Positions 31,806 through 42,788 of a stretch of 64,000 nt of DNA are shown one piece after another (position 1 is the stretch's first letter; each line of letters opens with the position of its first letter). The DNA is taken from contig NW_024609836.1 in the NCBI RefSeq assembly GCF_016920785.2, positions 8,116,406 to 8,180,405 on the forward strand, given 5' to 3'. This DNA is from Ixodes scapularis. Lineage: Eukaryota; Arthropoda; Arachnida; Ixodida; Ixodidae. A program made the translations under genes and the position numbers. The notes under the pieces were generated by a model that was given only the letters and a program-made list of their open reading frames with translations, did no database searches and was not told where the DNA came from.

Positions 31806-33818
31806 GTAAATCTATAAATGAGCGCCAGCGTTTGCTTGGCTTTATGCATATCTTGTCACAGACACAAAAAAAAAGAAACAAAAAAGAAAACACTGCAGGG
31901 TTGATTGATAACGATCCACACAATGAAACTTTGAGCAGTTTGTAAATGTCCTTATTGCTTGCAGAAATCGGGGAGCGGCATAGATCCTCGCTTGATGATG
32001 TTACCGTCAGAATGCTATAGGCCTCGTCCACTGTGAATATTTTCCACGCTGCTGGACCCTCGACAAATTCTGCTGGAGTCAAGCTCAGAAGCTTGATCTC
32101 CGACAATAAGGCTTTCATAGACCTCTCCAGCAGTTTGTCAGAGGGCGTGTCGGCTACCGCCGAGCACTTGACAACTGCCCACGCATAAATGCTCCGAAGG
32201 ACCTCGTACTCGGAGACCCTCTTCTCTCTCCTCAAGACCTCTAAGATGGTTACTTCCGATGCAGATATGAAGGTCTTCGAGTCAAGAACTTCACCAGCCT
32301 TTGTTTTCAGGGTTTCGTTGATGGCGCCGTCATACTCGGACATGGGTTCGTCGCTAATCGCGAGGACGTCCAGAACGCAGCAGAGCGTGTCAGGTTTGAT
32401 GCTCTTTCTGACAAACTCTGTGCACAGGCCGACAAGGTTGAGATCCAGGTATTTCTGCGCCGCTCTTTTGGTGAGAAGTGCCGTCTCGACGTCAGCGAAT
32501 TTGGCCTCGTGGCTGTACAGATAGCTGCAATGGCAGAATGTTTAATGTCAGAATTAGTCACTGCTGGAGGTATATCTTCTCTTGCTCTTATTTCACCTCA
32601 AAAGAAAGCTTCCCAGAGTAGAATTGAAGATACGCATAGTAGCAGCATCAATGACTCTGGGAGAATACTGCTTTCTGGACAAGCTTCACGGTGTGGAGGA
32701 GCATCCTGAAAGCGCAATCGCACGTCCATCTACATTGGAGTTCACCAAGACCACTGAACGCGCCATGTAACAAGGACTATAAAGAAGACAAACAGCGCAC
32801 TGTATCTTCTGTCGACTCTTTTTTCTCTGTCGCTTTTAGTGATGCGATGTACCCACAAACCATTTCTTCCGTCCCGGTGTAGTGTCCAGAGTATCTACAT
32901 AAGCGGGTAGACAACCCAACCTTCGAAGATGACATGAATCAAAATAAACAGTTGTTGCATTTGGCATGTCATAATCTGAAAGTAACGGCATATACAACAC
33001 CAGTACATTGGTGACGAGGATGGGATTTTTCGAGCAGTAAAATGGGGAAGTGGGGCAGTAAAAGCTTCTCTATTATATTACCGCTCCACTTCGTGGGATG
33101 ACTACGAGTTTTCAGCGACTACTTCCAGGAGTTTGTTGATTTTAAGGTATCGACGTTTATCGAAGCAACATTTGTTTGCAACTTTTGTCGAGGGACAAAT
33201 TAGTATTACCAATCGCAATGCCACAAACGCCAAATCCAGCTGAAGAAATAGTTATTAATACAAGCGCGATTTATTTTCATTTATTTTTTTATTTGGAATA
33301 TGTTTACACCCGGATAATACTTATTTATTTATTTTTAGAGGGAAACACTGCGCAATTAAACTCCGAATTTCCGAACACACAGAACCCTAAATATAAATAC
33401 CTAACAGTCTTATAATTTATTTTATTTTTTTTTATGCCGGGGGTTTGGGGGGGGGGGGGGGGGGGGTTAATATTTTGTCGAATGGTGCGTACATAGCAGC
33501 GTTTTTACCTGAGGAATGCTCGAAAACCGTCCGGATGCAGGTCGGGAATGATAACATCTCCTTCCTCGGGAATGCTGCCGTAGAACATGGCCTCGAAGAC
33601 GTCGTTCCTCATGGCCAAGATTAGCTTGTGAGCCTTGAAGCGGGTGCCCGGAGGGTCGCCGACAAGGAACTCCACGTCTGTCTGTAGACCGTCTAGCAGG
33701 TACTTTAGGTCCTTTCTTGTAGGACCCTGGGGCTGGAAGTTTCGAGCAACATCGGTTAATGCCCACTTAAAAAGCAGCTCAGAAGAAACGAGCGAAGACT
33801 TACGACGTTAGCAGCCAT
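31801..33818 (-). CDS. BTB-BACK domain protein, three coding exons
   Basis: Predicted host gene. Exon 1 is 33804-33818 (ATG, residues MAANV, donor GTAAGT). Exon 2 is 33509-33732 (acceptor ..cttccag, donor AG|GTAAAA). Exon 3 is 31801-32524 (acceptor ..ccattgcag). The exons total 963 nt, giving 320 residues with phases that fit. Exon 2 into exon 3 encodes a BTB/POZ fold: LQTDVEFLVGDPPG, FKAHKLILAMRNDVFEAMFY, FRAFLSYLYSHEAKF. The BACK domain follows: TILEVLRREKRVSEYEVLRS, IYAWAVVKCS and LTPAEFVEG. BTB-BACK proteins usually act as dimeric substrate adaptors for Cullin-3 ubiquitin ligases. No Kelch or PHR repeats follow. The C-terminal 40 residues, including a Phe/Leu-rich stretch, look unlike family members and may be a truncated replacement. 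A non-coding first exon upstream is possible. The second intron carries a poly-G tract. It could be one member of an expanded family, or a recent pseudogene, but no disabling change is seen. Confidence 0.75.
33447..33466. repeat. Poly-G tract in intron 2
   Basis: Run of 20 G, 40 bp downstream of the exon 2 donor in the minus-strand gene (C-rich in the pre-mRNA). Confidence 0.9.
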
Positions 33819-34007
33819 GGCGATCCTGGGCAACCTTCTTTACGCCTGCATCGAGAAAATAAATATATAATCCACGCGTCAGGACCAGCGTACTTTTGGA
33901 CCCTAACGAAATGCAAACGGTGGAGTACGTGCTTACGATACATGCTGTACGTTACGATTTCATACAAGTACGCAATAGTGATGAGGTTTGTGCATTTTTA
34001 TGAGTTC
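33819..34007. other. 5' flank of the BTB-BACK gene
   Basis: A possible 5' UTR acceptor (minus strand tcgatgcag) lies about 27 bp upstream of the ATG. No clear TATA box or initiator can be defended. Confidence 0.3.
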
Positions 34008-34360
34008 CAATGTTGAGCGTTCGCATCGCTCAATCTCCACCCAAATGTAGCGCTAGGTCCGGATCAGAAACCAGAGTTTTGGCGCTTACTGTTATCTCGT
34101 TTTAAAATTAGAAGCGATTTTCGAGAATTTCCAGTGAAAAATGGCGGCCGACGAAGTCCATCGGAGCTAACGACTACTACATGGAGATGCGTGGCGTAAA
34201 GTGTAAATTTCCGAAAATAGCCTATAAGTTTTGAAGAAGACAACGGCAACCTCGGAAGATTTGGCATCTGATCTGTTTCGCCAGCGCTACCTTGAAGCGG
34301 AGATAACCGTTCGGCGACGCGTAACCGAATTTCGTGGCCAATATATATATATATAGAAAG
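34008..34360. mobile_element. Diverged mariner-like foldback MITE
   Basis: The left half (gagcgttcgcatcgctcaat, gcgattttcgagaatttcc, aaaatggcggccgac) is partly complementary to the right half (aaatttccgaaaatagcc, ggcatctgatctg, gttcggcgacgcg). The organisation and several blocks match the intact snapback at 48143-48585. A short (TA)n lies at the right edge (34341-34356). Confidence 0.55.
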
Positions 34361-34833
34361 GACAGTATTTTGTTTAATATTTGAAAAGAAATCTTGAACA
34401 GTTTTAATCAGTTTTAACATCATCTGAAGTTCGATAGTAAAGCCGGCGACCGTAATTGGCAAGGCTGCAAGTTAGAGACTGGGTGTCTCTGCTTCCGGCT
34501 CTCCGATAAGGATCTGGATCAATTCCAACAGATCGGAGACGACGCTGACCCCAGTGACTCTTTCGCGCTCGTAGTTTGTTGTTTGAGCTAAGACTGATAA
34601 CGCTCACGGAGACGTATCACGTGACCGACCACCGAGGACGGCGGCGAGCTGGCGACACGATGGCAGCTGACGATACTTGGCGGGGAACAAGGGTCGTTTT
34701 CGAGCCTCGTCAGTGAACCAGATCTGCGAGCGGAAGATGAGCGCTCGACATCTGAGAGCGGAATTCACCATGAAGCTCCCCTTCTCACCTTGTCAGCGAC
34801 TCCGAGTGAGCCAGCGAAAGAACTGGTAATGCA

Positions 34834-35028
34834 ATTAATGCAAAGGTGCGAGGGAGCTGGACAAAAATAACGATAATGATTTCTAGAGAAGGGGAGCAAA
34901 GCGGACAACGGACAAAAGCGAATCTCCAAACACAGCTAGGTGACTGGTGCGTTCTACCCTTTGTTCCCCTTCTCTAGGCATTATTATCGTCACCCTTGTC
35001 CAGCTCGCTTGAACCTTCGCATTTAATT
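34834..35028. repeat. Long inverted repeat, arms about 65-70 bp
   Basis: The left arm (caaaggtgcgagggagctgg, then gataatgatttctagagaag) is complementary to the right arm, with about 80 percent match and a loop of about 60 bp. The layout resembles the Penelope-tail palindrome at 46398: two short 3' tails pointing outward. A fragment of the same arm occurs at 18425-18462. Confidence 0.7.
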
Positions 35029-35894
35029 ATATCGTCATCATAACCTTAAAATGCAGGCCGTTCGTGCTTGTTGGTGCTAGACTCGCTCTACTGACGCCTA
35101 AATTGGCTCCGCTGGGCGTCTGAGTCTCACCCTCATTGAACCAAGACGACGGGGAGGTCGCACAAATCGCTTCGTGGCACTTGACGTCAATGCAGACATC
35201 GATCGCGCCACTCGCAACAAACGCTAAAATTTAAGATTACCGATTTTCTTCGCAAACAGACCGCATACCCTCCGCAGATACACGGTTAGCGTGTTCTCTT
35301 TTTGATAAGGACTTAAACATGTCTAATTTGTGCGTGGCGCAAGAAGCTATCTTGCTCTCTGCATCGAGTACTTCAAGAGCACCGCTAGTGCGGTGTTAGA
35401 AGCGACACCGCGTACACCTGGCCCAAATGACTGCGGCAAGAACAGAAAATCGCTGACAAAGTGCAATCGGTACACGGAGCTAGCACAAGTGACTGCTGCA
35501 TTATATTATGGTACCTGCCTTAGAACGTAAACTTTTACGTTTTCTGTTCTATTCTTGCAATTTCTTAACATATTCAATCCCAACTCTTCATTTCTTTATA
35601 AAGAGCGACCCGAGACCAATGGAAAGCTTGACGCAGCACGATAAGACGCTACCCTGGGAAGTGAAGGAATGGGCGAAAGAGAAAATATTCCAGTATGTTT
35701 GGTACAAACATGGAAAAGGGTTTTGTAAGAGAGAAAGAGGGGGCCAATGTACGTGTGGTACGAAGTCGAAGGATGATTTGGAAAAGTTTGAGTAGTTTTT
35801 TCCTTCGCATTTAAAGGCTGGTTATTTAGTTTTATACCATGAGTGACGACCATTATTTGTTACCTAAAGAAATTGGGCTCATCTTTACGGAGCA
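35029..35894. other. Spacer, no gene recognised
   Basis: Open frames at 35330-35530 and 35508-35795 carry no motif I recognise. A T run near 35900 marks the approach of LINE-A. Confidence 0.4.
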
Positions 35895-36703
35895 AACAAA
35901 GTTTTTTTTTTATTATTTCACTTAAATGTACAAAAAGTTCGGAATAACTCTGATGAACTGAACGTATTTTTGGACGGTTTCAGTTTTCGATGTGATGTGA
36001 TCATGCTTACAGAAACGTGGTATAACAATACTGATGAGGTGGATAGATTGGAGGGTTACAATATATTCAATTTAAATCGTAGTGATAAGGTAGAAGGGGG
36101 TATAGCTATGTATGCGAAAAAACACCTCAAATTAAAAAACACCTCAAATTATTTTTTATTACTGATTTCACTATAATTTCATGACTACGAAATCTTAACT
36201 TTGCAACATGAAAAATCTATATATTCAGTACTTTATCGTCCGCCTTGTGGGAATATTTCTTCTTTTTTTTTAAAATCCTCGAAGTGTTCTTTCGGTTTAA
36301 TGGTGAAAGCGGCTTTACTCTATACTTCGGCGGCGGCTTTACTCTATACTTTGGCGGCGACTTTAACATAGATATGCATGCTCCCTCTTATCATAAACAT
36401 TACTGATGCCTTTATATCAATCGTATGGGTTGGCCAATGTTATTCTTCAACCTACTCATGTAACACCTGTACGTCAGGCGTTACTAGACTTATTTTTAAC
36501 AAACCTTTCTACGTCGGAATTAATTGCCGGAGTAGTTGGAGAAGCAATTAGTGATCACCTTCCGATATATTTACTTTCTAATGTGAGCTATAACTTAAAA
36601 GAAACTTGTGGTCCTGAAGTATACTTCAGAAATATAAGCGCTAAAAACCTCGACATTTTTTAACACCATATGATTTCTGTAAACTGGAGTGCGGTACTGT
36701 CCA
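35895..36703 (+). pseudogene. LINE-A segment 1: APE-type endonuclease of CR1/Jockey-like LINE
   Basis: First surviving part of a CR1-like LINE. CDVIMLTETWYNNTDEVDRL gives the endonuclease TETW box, then GGIAMYAKK, SVLYRPPCG and FGGDFNIDMHAPS (GDFN core). Downstream are TPVRQALLDLFLTN and VGEAISDHLPIY (the SDH catalytic His box). Two or three frameshifts interrupt it. The frame is cut at NWSAVLS by the Penelope insertion and resumes in register at 40453, so this and the three later segments belong to one element. Confidence 0.85.
36693..36703 (+). repeat. Target-site duplication, left copy (Penelope insertion)
   Basis: ggtactgtcca here and at 40453-40463 brackets the composite Penelope insertion. 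Removing one copy plus the insert restores a continuous LINE-A reading frame. Confidence 0.9.
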
Positions 36704-36895
36704 ATTAAAACTTGTGTTTGGGCGAGTTGGTTCCTTCTGATTTAAAAGGTTAAAAAGCGCAAACTAAACAAGGACAATAAAGACACAAAGACGACAGGAC
36801 GGGCACTAACTCACAACTAATTTTATTAGAAAAAACACTGCATATTTTATACACAAGATCGTATGCCACACCTACACTGCAACCAATCACCACTC

Positions 36896-37984
36896 TCACA
36901 AGCAGCTGCTTAGAAACATCACTTCTTTCTGGAGCAAAAAGAGAGAAGGCATGCTGACGCATAAGTCATCTTTCCTTTTGATATAAAACGCCTTTATATT
37001 CTCTCTCTCGGTTTTATCTTTTGATCTCTTTGAAAACTTTGTTTCAGTCAAAAGAGGCTTACAGTAAGCACATCGCTTGCAGTGGTCGGCCAGGTGTCCC
37101 GCCGCGTTGTTGCGCACAGAAAGATTATGTTCACGTGCCCTATCGTTAAAACAGCGGCCGGTTTGTTCAATATAAACTTTTCTGCAGCTTAATGGTATCT
37201 CATATACAACATTGGTCACACATTCAGTGTACTGTACAGAGTGCTTCTTAGAGCAGAGTGTTTTTTTCTGCCGTATAAGCATCGAACAGATTTCGGAGAG
37301 CTTACAAGGGGCCGAAAAAACAACATTTACATCGTATCTACTAGGTATCTTTTTAATCTTGTGAGACACTTTATGCCAATAAGGAATCATATGTACACGT
37401 CTTTTAACTTTATTTGTCTGGCTGCCCCCTTGCAAGTTAGTTCTTTTTATTTTTTGAAGTAGGCTCTCACAGCAGCTCGAAACAAGGTTAGGAGGGTACC
37501 TTACGTTTTCTAACCTTTTCACTTGCTCAGCAAAACTGATGTCCATCTGATGTTTGCAATTTTTAGCAAGAGCTGCCTGAAGACTTGTTAACGCGTTAAC
37601 TCTCATGACCAGATTGGAATGTGCACTTTTGTAAGAAACAAGGCTTTTCTTGGAACGCGGGCTATACTTCCAACAAACATGGTCGTCGGAAAACATGACC
37701 ATAAGGTCCAAAAAACGAATGCAGTTCAGCACGGGCATTTCCCATGTAAACTTAAGTCCACCTGACGCTTCTTTAAAAACATCGACGATCCCCGCAACGA
37801 CCTCATCCAAACCCGAATTTGTTTCTAAAATTAAAAGATAATCGTCAACATATCTGAATACTTCAACTACATGCAGATCAGGTAGGCATTCCAAAATGCG
37901 CCTGTCCATTTACGCTAAAAATATATTACATAAAACAGGGGCAACCGACTAGCCAATACAAACACCAGATTTCTATACAAAGAA
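36896..37984 (-). pseudogene. Penelope-like element RT and GIY-YIG endonuclease (minus copy)
   Basis: From 37984 down: the end of the RT palm (SGVCIG, SVAPVLCNIFLA; one stop) and the catalytic box FRYVDDYLLIL. An uninterrupted frame of 337 residues (37909-36896) continues through WEMPVLNCIRFLDLMVMFSD, a linker, and a GIY-YIG endonuclease (NVVYEIPLSCRKVYIEQTGR, then RAREHNLSVRNNAAGHLADH). The usual YIG is YIE here. Penelope elements are reverse-transcribed with this endonuclease opening the target. The N-terminal RT half is missing, so the copy is 5'-truncated although most of the remaining frame is intact. Confidence 0.9.
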
Positions 37985-38072
37985 ACACTCATTGTAACTA
38001 ATTGTAACTGTAACTGCTCACTGTAACTAAGTGTAATTGTAAACACTCATTGTAACTAATTATATTTGTAAC
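37985..38072. repeat. Short tandem repeat at the Penelope head-to-head junction
   Basis: Irregular units of ttgtaacta / ctgtaact / cactcattgtaacta fill the gap between the two truncated Penelope 5' ends. It looks like filler sequence generated by slippage when two cDNA ends were joined. Confidence 0.7.
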
Positions 38073-38906
38073 TGCATTCGTTTTTTGGACCTTATGGACA
38101 TGTTTTCCGACGACCATGTTTGTTGGAAGTATAGCCCGCGTTCCAAGAAAACCCTTGTTTCTTACAAAATTGCACATTCCAATCTGGTCAAGAGAGGTAT
38201 CGCGTTAACAAGTCTTCAGGCAGCTCTTGCTAAAAATTGCAAACATCAGATGGACATCAGTTTTGCTGAGCAAGTAAAAAGGCTAGAAAACGTAGGGTAC
38301 CCTCCTAACCTAGTTTCGAGCTGCTGTGAGAGCCTACTTGAAAAAAATAAAAAGAACTAACTTGGAAGGGGGCAGCCAGACAAATAAAGTTAAAAGACGT
38401 GTACTGTACATGTGATTCCTTAATGGCATAAAGTGTCTCGCAATATTAAAAAGATAGCTAGCGGATACGATGTAAATGTTGTTTTTTCGGCCCCTTGTCA
38501 GCTCTCAAAAATCTGTTCGATGCTTACACGGCAGAAAAAAACACTCTGCTCTAAGAAGCACGCTGTACAGTACACTGAATCTGTGACCAATGTTGTATAT
38601 GAGATACCATTAAGCTGCGGAAAAGTTTATATTGAACAAACCGGCCGCTGTTTTAACGATAGGGCACGTGAACATAATCTTTCTGTGCGCAACAACGCGG
38701 CGGGACACCTGGCCGACCACTGCAAGCGATGTGCTTACTGTAAGCCTCTTTTGACTGAAACAAAGTTTTCAAAGAGATCAAAAGATAAAACCGAGAGAGA
38801 GAATATAAAGGCGTTTTATATCAAAAGGAAAGATGACTTATGCGTCAGCATGCCTTCTCTCTTTTTGCTCCAGAAAGAAGTGATGTTTCTAAGCAGCTGC
38901 TTGTGA
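38073..38906 (+). pseudogene. Penelope-like element, plus copy (linker and GIY-YIG)
   Basis: Begins at FLDLMDMFSDDHVCWKYSPR, later in the protein than the minus copy and lacking the YVDD box. One disruption (stop and shift near 38357-38432) separates the linker from the endonuclease frame (38433-38906: NVVYEIPLSCGKVYIEQTGR, RAREHNLSVRNN, ending VMFLSSCL). The copies are about 95 percent alike at the protein level by eye, so both come from the same young family. The 3' tail continues to 40452 with the hAT inserted in it. Confidence 0.85.
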
Positions 38907-38937
38907 GAGTGGTGATTGGTTGCAGTGTAGGTGTGGC

Positions 38938-40311
38938 GAGAGCCTTTTATACTGGGAGAGTTCGGCGGTCTATTGATCCAGCCGCCAGTCTGGCAGCACT
39001 GATCGAACAGTCTGGCAACTGTGCGCATCGCATTCCGAGTCTCGTCGTGCGCCATGATGTGCCTTGTCGTCTCGAGCCGGCAGCCGTCTGACTAGGGTGG
39101 AGCGAGAGACGACGGTGAAAGTGATCGTTCTGCGCTCTGCGAGACGTTAGAAGAAAACGTATAGAGGTGCTGCAGTGCCGTTGGGTGCTCGAACAGCGCG
39201 AAAAAAGGGTTCAGGATGTACCGGTTCCCGCAAGGAAAAGAAAACCGTGCAAGGCACAAGATCTGGGAGGCCAAAACAAAGAGGGCTAAGTGGAAGCCGG
39301 CTTCGAGTTCTCGATGGTGCGAGGTAATATTATAATTAATTTATTTTTTTGAGTTAAACGCGTTTTATTTTAACTAAAACTGTGCAGCGAGTTGACGCGG
39401 CAGCGTCAGGTGAGAGTGTCCGTTGATCACGAAGCGTTTCCTGCCCCGCAAGACTTGATACTTGCGAGCGGCCTAGCTTGCCAAATTTGAACTGTGTATA
39501 GTATTCGCTGCAAGCGGGTGCACGTCGCGCTGAACGACGCGTGCACTGTACGAGCGCACGCGCTCCGTCGGCAGGTTCATAGCATTTATCTCGCTCTCGT
39601 AGCTTTCCCTACGCTCGAGTTTTTAGAAGCGGCCTCGTAGCTCCGCTTCGCCGTCTCGCAAGCGATACCTTCATTTTTTTTTTTTTTAATTCGCGTTGTA
39701 AATACTTACTTGTCATGCCTTTCTTTTTTTTAGGTGCACTTCGCACACAGTGATTTCGAAAGTGGTTGTCGATCCCAAAAAGCTCAGGCACAACGCGACG
39801 CCGACGCTGCTTCTTCACAGCAAACCAAACAATGTCAGAAAAAAAAAAAAAAAAAAAAGACCAGCAGGTGAAGAAGCACGGCGGAAAATCACGATCAGTC
39901 CGCCGTATTCCGCACAACGGTGCACAAACCGTGTGATGTGGTAAACACTCAGGGACAATCAAACTTACCCACTGAAAAATGCGCACAAGGCCGCTGAGCT
40001 GTGTCGGACGACGGGTGTTTTTGAGCGATTCCCCATTTATAAATGAGTGCCGTTCGTAAATGGGCAGTTTGTTTGCTAATTTTTACATGAATAAAGCACT
40101 GAATCACAAAATGGTTGTTTTCTGACTTTCTCCTCACGGCACGAAAAGCGCGAACGGCGAAACCTACACGCGTATACATCGCACGTCAATGGGGACCCGG
40201 CCACTTGCCGGGAGGCACATCATGGCGGGAGCGGAACCCGCTGAATCCGCTAAACCTAGCGGGCCGTAAGCTCCTCCCATCCGCCGAACTCTCCCAGTAT
40301 AAAAGGCTCTG
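38938..40311. mobile_element. 1374-bp non-autonomous hAT (family CAGAGCCTTTTATACTGG)
   Basis: The ends agagccttttatactgggag (38939 onward) and its complement ctcccagtataaaaggctct (to 40310) extend inward through ttcggcgg. ggtgtggc (38930-38937) and ggtgaggc (40312-40319) form an 8-bp duplication with one mismatch. It splits the Penelope 3' tail. It has no transposase. The interior includes T and A runs (39674-39688, 39840-39858). A truncated copy is at 18310-18424. Confidence 0.85.
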
Positions 40312-40452
40312 GGTGAGGCATACGATCTTGTGTATAAAAGTGAGTGTTTTTTTTTTTTTTTTTAATAAAATCAGTTGTGAGTTAGCGCCCGTCCTGTCGT
40401 CTTTGTGTCTTTATTGTCCTTGTTTTGTTTGCGCGTTTTAACCTTTTAGATT

Positions 40453-41267
40453 GGTACTGTCCAGCGTGTCGGCAGATGAGGCGTTTTACTGCTTTCTTGA
40501 ACAGTTTACAATCGTGTACGACCGCTGTTTTCCTTACAAATTGCAAAGTGTTTCCCGAAAATCTCGTAAACCTTGGGTTACGACAGAAATATTAAGAATG
40601 ATAAATAAAAAAAATGCATTTTACCACCAATTTGTGCGCACTAAAGACGCAAGTATGTTGTCTAAATTCGAAAAGGAACGAAATCAGCTGACAAAGAATT
40701 TAAGGCAAGTTAAATGTGCGTGCTTATTTTAACAATTTATTTCTAGATACTAAGCGACCAAATGTTGTGTGAAAAAGTTGAATGGCATAATTAAGCAAGG
40801 ATCGTATGTGCATCGGATCACAGAAATGAAAATCGGAGGTGTTAACCTAACGGGATCCACTTTAGCGGAAACATTTAATGAGTATTTTGTTAACCTTGTT
40901 CAAAGTTTACACTATGCGGATGCTTCTAGATATGTGCAGAGTATTTCTCTTAGTCTATTATCCTTCCCAACTGACGAAGATGAAATTTACTCACTTTTCC
41001 AAAATTTAAAGAATAGTAAAAGCACTGATATATATGACCTTCAAATTAAACCTGTAAAATATGTATTATAGTGCACTGCTCCCTGTCTGACGTATATTTT
41101 TAATCTTTCACTAGAGAATGAAACTTTTCCACAAAAAAAAAACAAAAAAACAAGCAGGTGGCAAGGGTAACGGTACTGTACAAAGGTGGGGGAAAAAGCA
41201 ACTTGGGAAATTTTAGGCCAGTGTCCGTTCTACCAGTATTTTGTAAATGACTAGAAAAGATTATACA
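40453..41267 (+). pseudogene. LINE-A segment 2: linker and RT N-terminal part
   Basis: Resumes exactly after the target duplication with SVSADEAFYCFLEQFTIVYD, then SRKSRKPWVTTEILRMINKK, NEYFVNLVQSL and LKNSKSTDIYDLQIKPVKYV (the start of RT). A frameshift lies near 40730 and an A-rich slip near 41130. Next comes LGKF.ASVRSTSIL, where functional LINEs have N-x-R-P-V/I-S. The frame is cut at 41268 by the hAT element, with the 8-bp target attataca at 41260-41267. Confidence 0.85.
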
Positions 41268-41565
41268 CAGGGATGGGCAGTACTTTCAAATACAAGTATT
41301 TGAAATACGTATTTCAAATACTTTGTGTATTTTGCATTTGTATTTGATTACAAATTGGGTAATGTATTTGACCTGTGTATTTAAATACTAAAATGTGGGT
41401 ATTTCAAATACGATTGTAATTACAATTTTGTGGGCGAAAATACATCCCTCAAATTTATTGTCACGACTATTCTTGTTTTTATGCATGTGGTTGTAAGATA
41501 TAGTCTTCATCCTTTATTCGGCCATGGGGCTTTTTTCTTTTCCTCCGGCTTTATTTTAAAGGCAC

Positions 41566-42179
41566 AGTAAAGTTCTTCGTCGATCGTGGGGTGCTGCGCT
41601 GGCTGGAGGGTGGCTTCTTTCCGGTGGCTTCAGTGATGCTCACGACTCGGCGGTTGAGTAAATAAATATATATTTACAGATTATGCACAACTTTTTACAA
41701 GACAAAACAATTGTCACGCTGCTGATGCCGCGGCAACCCAACGCCAACAATAGCGCCTCGGCGCCAAGTCCCTTGCCGCGCACGGCAAGTTCTCTGCCCC
41801 GCAGGACAAAGTACGCGGAGCCCTCGGGACCGCGGGAGATCACGACTTGCTCCGCGCACGGGCTCGTTGAAACTCCACTTTTCCAAAAAGGCGCACCGAC
41901 ATTCCGAAGGGAGGCCAGACCTCCCTCTCTCCCCCGAAGTCGCCGACATGGCCCCGACAAGGTCGCCTCCCCAATTACCTCGGCGGCAAGGGCGACCACC
42001 CGCGAACAGAGGTTTGTTTACTTCCCACGCGGGGAAATCTGCTTCCACTTTCGGGAGCTGGCCTCCGCTTGCCGCCAAAGGGAAAGACAAGACATCGGGC
42101 GCCTCCCAAGGACGCTTCGGGTGACCGCGCCGCCAATTCCCCGAGCTCTTTCGGCTAAGCCCCTTCGGCCATCCCTACA
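41566..42179 (-). repeat. 3' LTR of the non-autonomous element
   Basis: 614 bp, with the same length and apparently the same sequence as 44910-45523. Two minus-strand frames translate identically in both copies. The minus-strand LTR ends ..cgaagaactttact. Confidence 0.92.
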
Positions 42180-42197
42180 CGTCCCCCCGAAAACTGC
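42180..42197 (-). other. Polypurine tract
   Basis: The minus strand reads cagttttcggggggacg directly before the 3' LTR, a purine-rich plus-strand primer site. Confidence 0.6.
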
Positions 42198-42788
42198 GCT
42201 AGGACTTCTGGACTAGCCAGCAGTTACAAAAACAGGATGGCCGAAAACCCAACAAGAACACAAAAACAACCCGCTTAAACTGAAGCGAAAAATAAAAACA
42301 ACAAAACACATGGCTGGAAATAACGAAGCCAGGCACCTCTAGCACCAATTGCTATATAAAACTGAGAGAAAAAAAAAAGGACAACACTTCTTAGTACACT
42401 CCGTTTCTCAGCAGGCCTCTCGAGGACCTGGACCGCTCGCAACAACGACACCGTTGGCGCCGCAAGAGCTTCCGCAACCAAAAGACAAAAACATCAATAA
42501 ATCCCGGCAAACCAACAGCAAACGAAAGACTAAAAACGCTTGGTGAACACTGAACAACGCTGAATCGTTCGATTACACAAAATAAAACACAGCCACGCTC
42601 CTCTAGCACGACTTGCTAAATAAAGATCAAAACAGGGAGAACACTCATTTCTGCTTGTGGAGACAAAACCTTGATCACCCACTCCGCTAGACTCTGCGGA
42701 CCTGTCTTGCTCGCACCAGCGACACCAAGAACGCTGCAAGCGTTGCCGTAAACAAAAAGACAACAAAACTCGAAAAGCGCGGCAAGCG

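Larger units (their letters stand above)
36704..40452. mobile_element. Head-to-head pair of truncated Penelope-like elements
   Basis: Two Penelope-like copies, 36704-37984 on the minus strand and 38073-40452 on the plus strand, meet by their truncated 5' ends. Their 3' tails (gcgc-rich, with cctgtcgtctttgtgtcttt) face outward and end in matching inverted sequence on both sides. A single 11-bp target duplication flanks the pair, so both entered in one event. The right copy was later invaded by a hAT at 38938-40311. Confidence 0.85.

Noticed and set aside
35940..36060. ctgatga motifs that could start a hammerhead ribozyme near the Penelope elements
   Set aside because: They lie in LINE-A endonuclease coding sequence and no GAAA core or closing stems were found in register.
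37985..38072. Short repeats at the Penelope junction as a CRISPR-like array
   Set aside because: Units are irregular, contiguous and without spacers, in a eukaryotic context; slippage filler explains them.
41640..41999. Open frames inside the LTRs (duplicated at 44984-45343)
   Set aside because: They are present only because both LTRs match; no motif, and LTRs are not expected to code.
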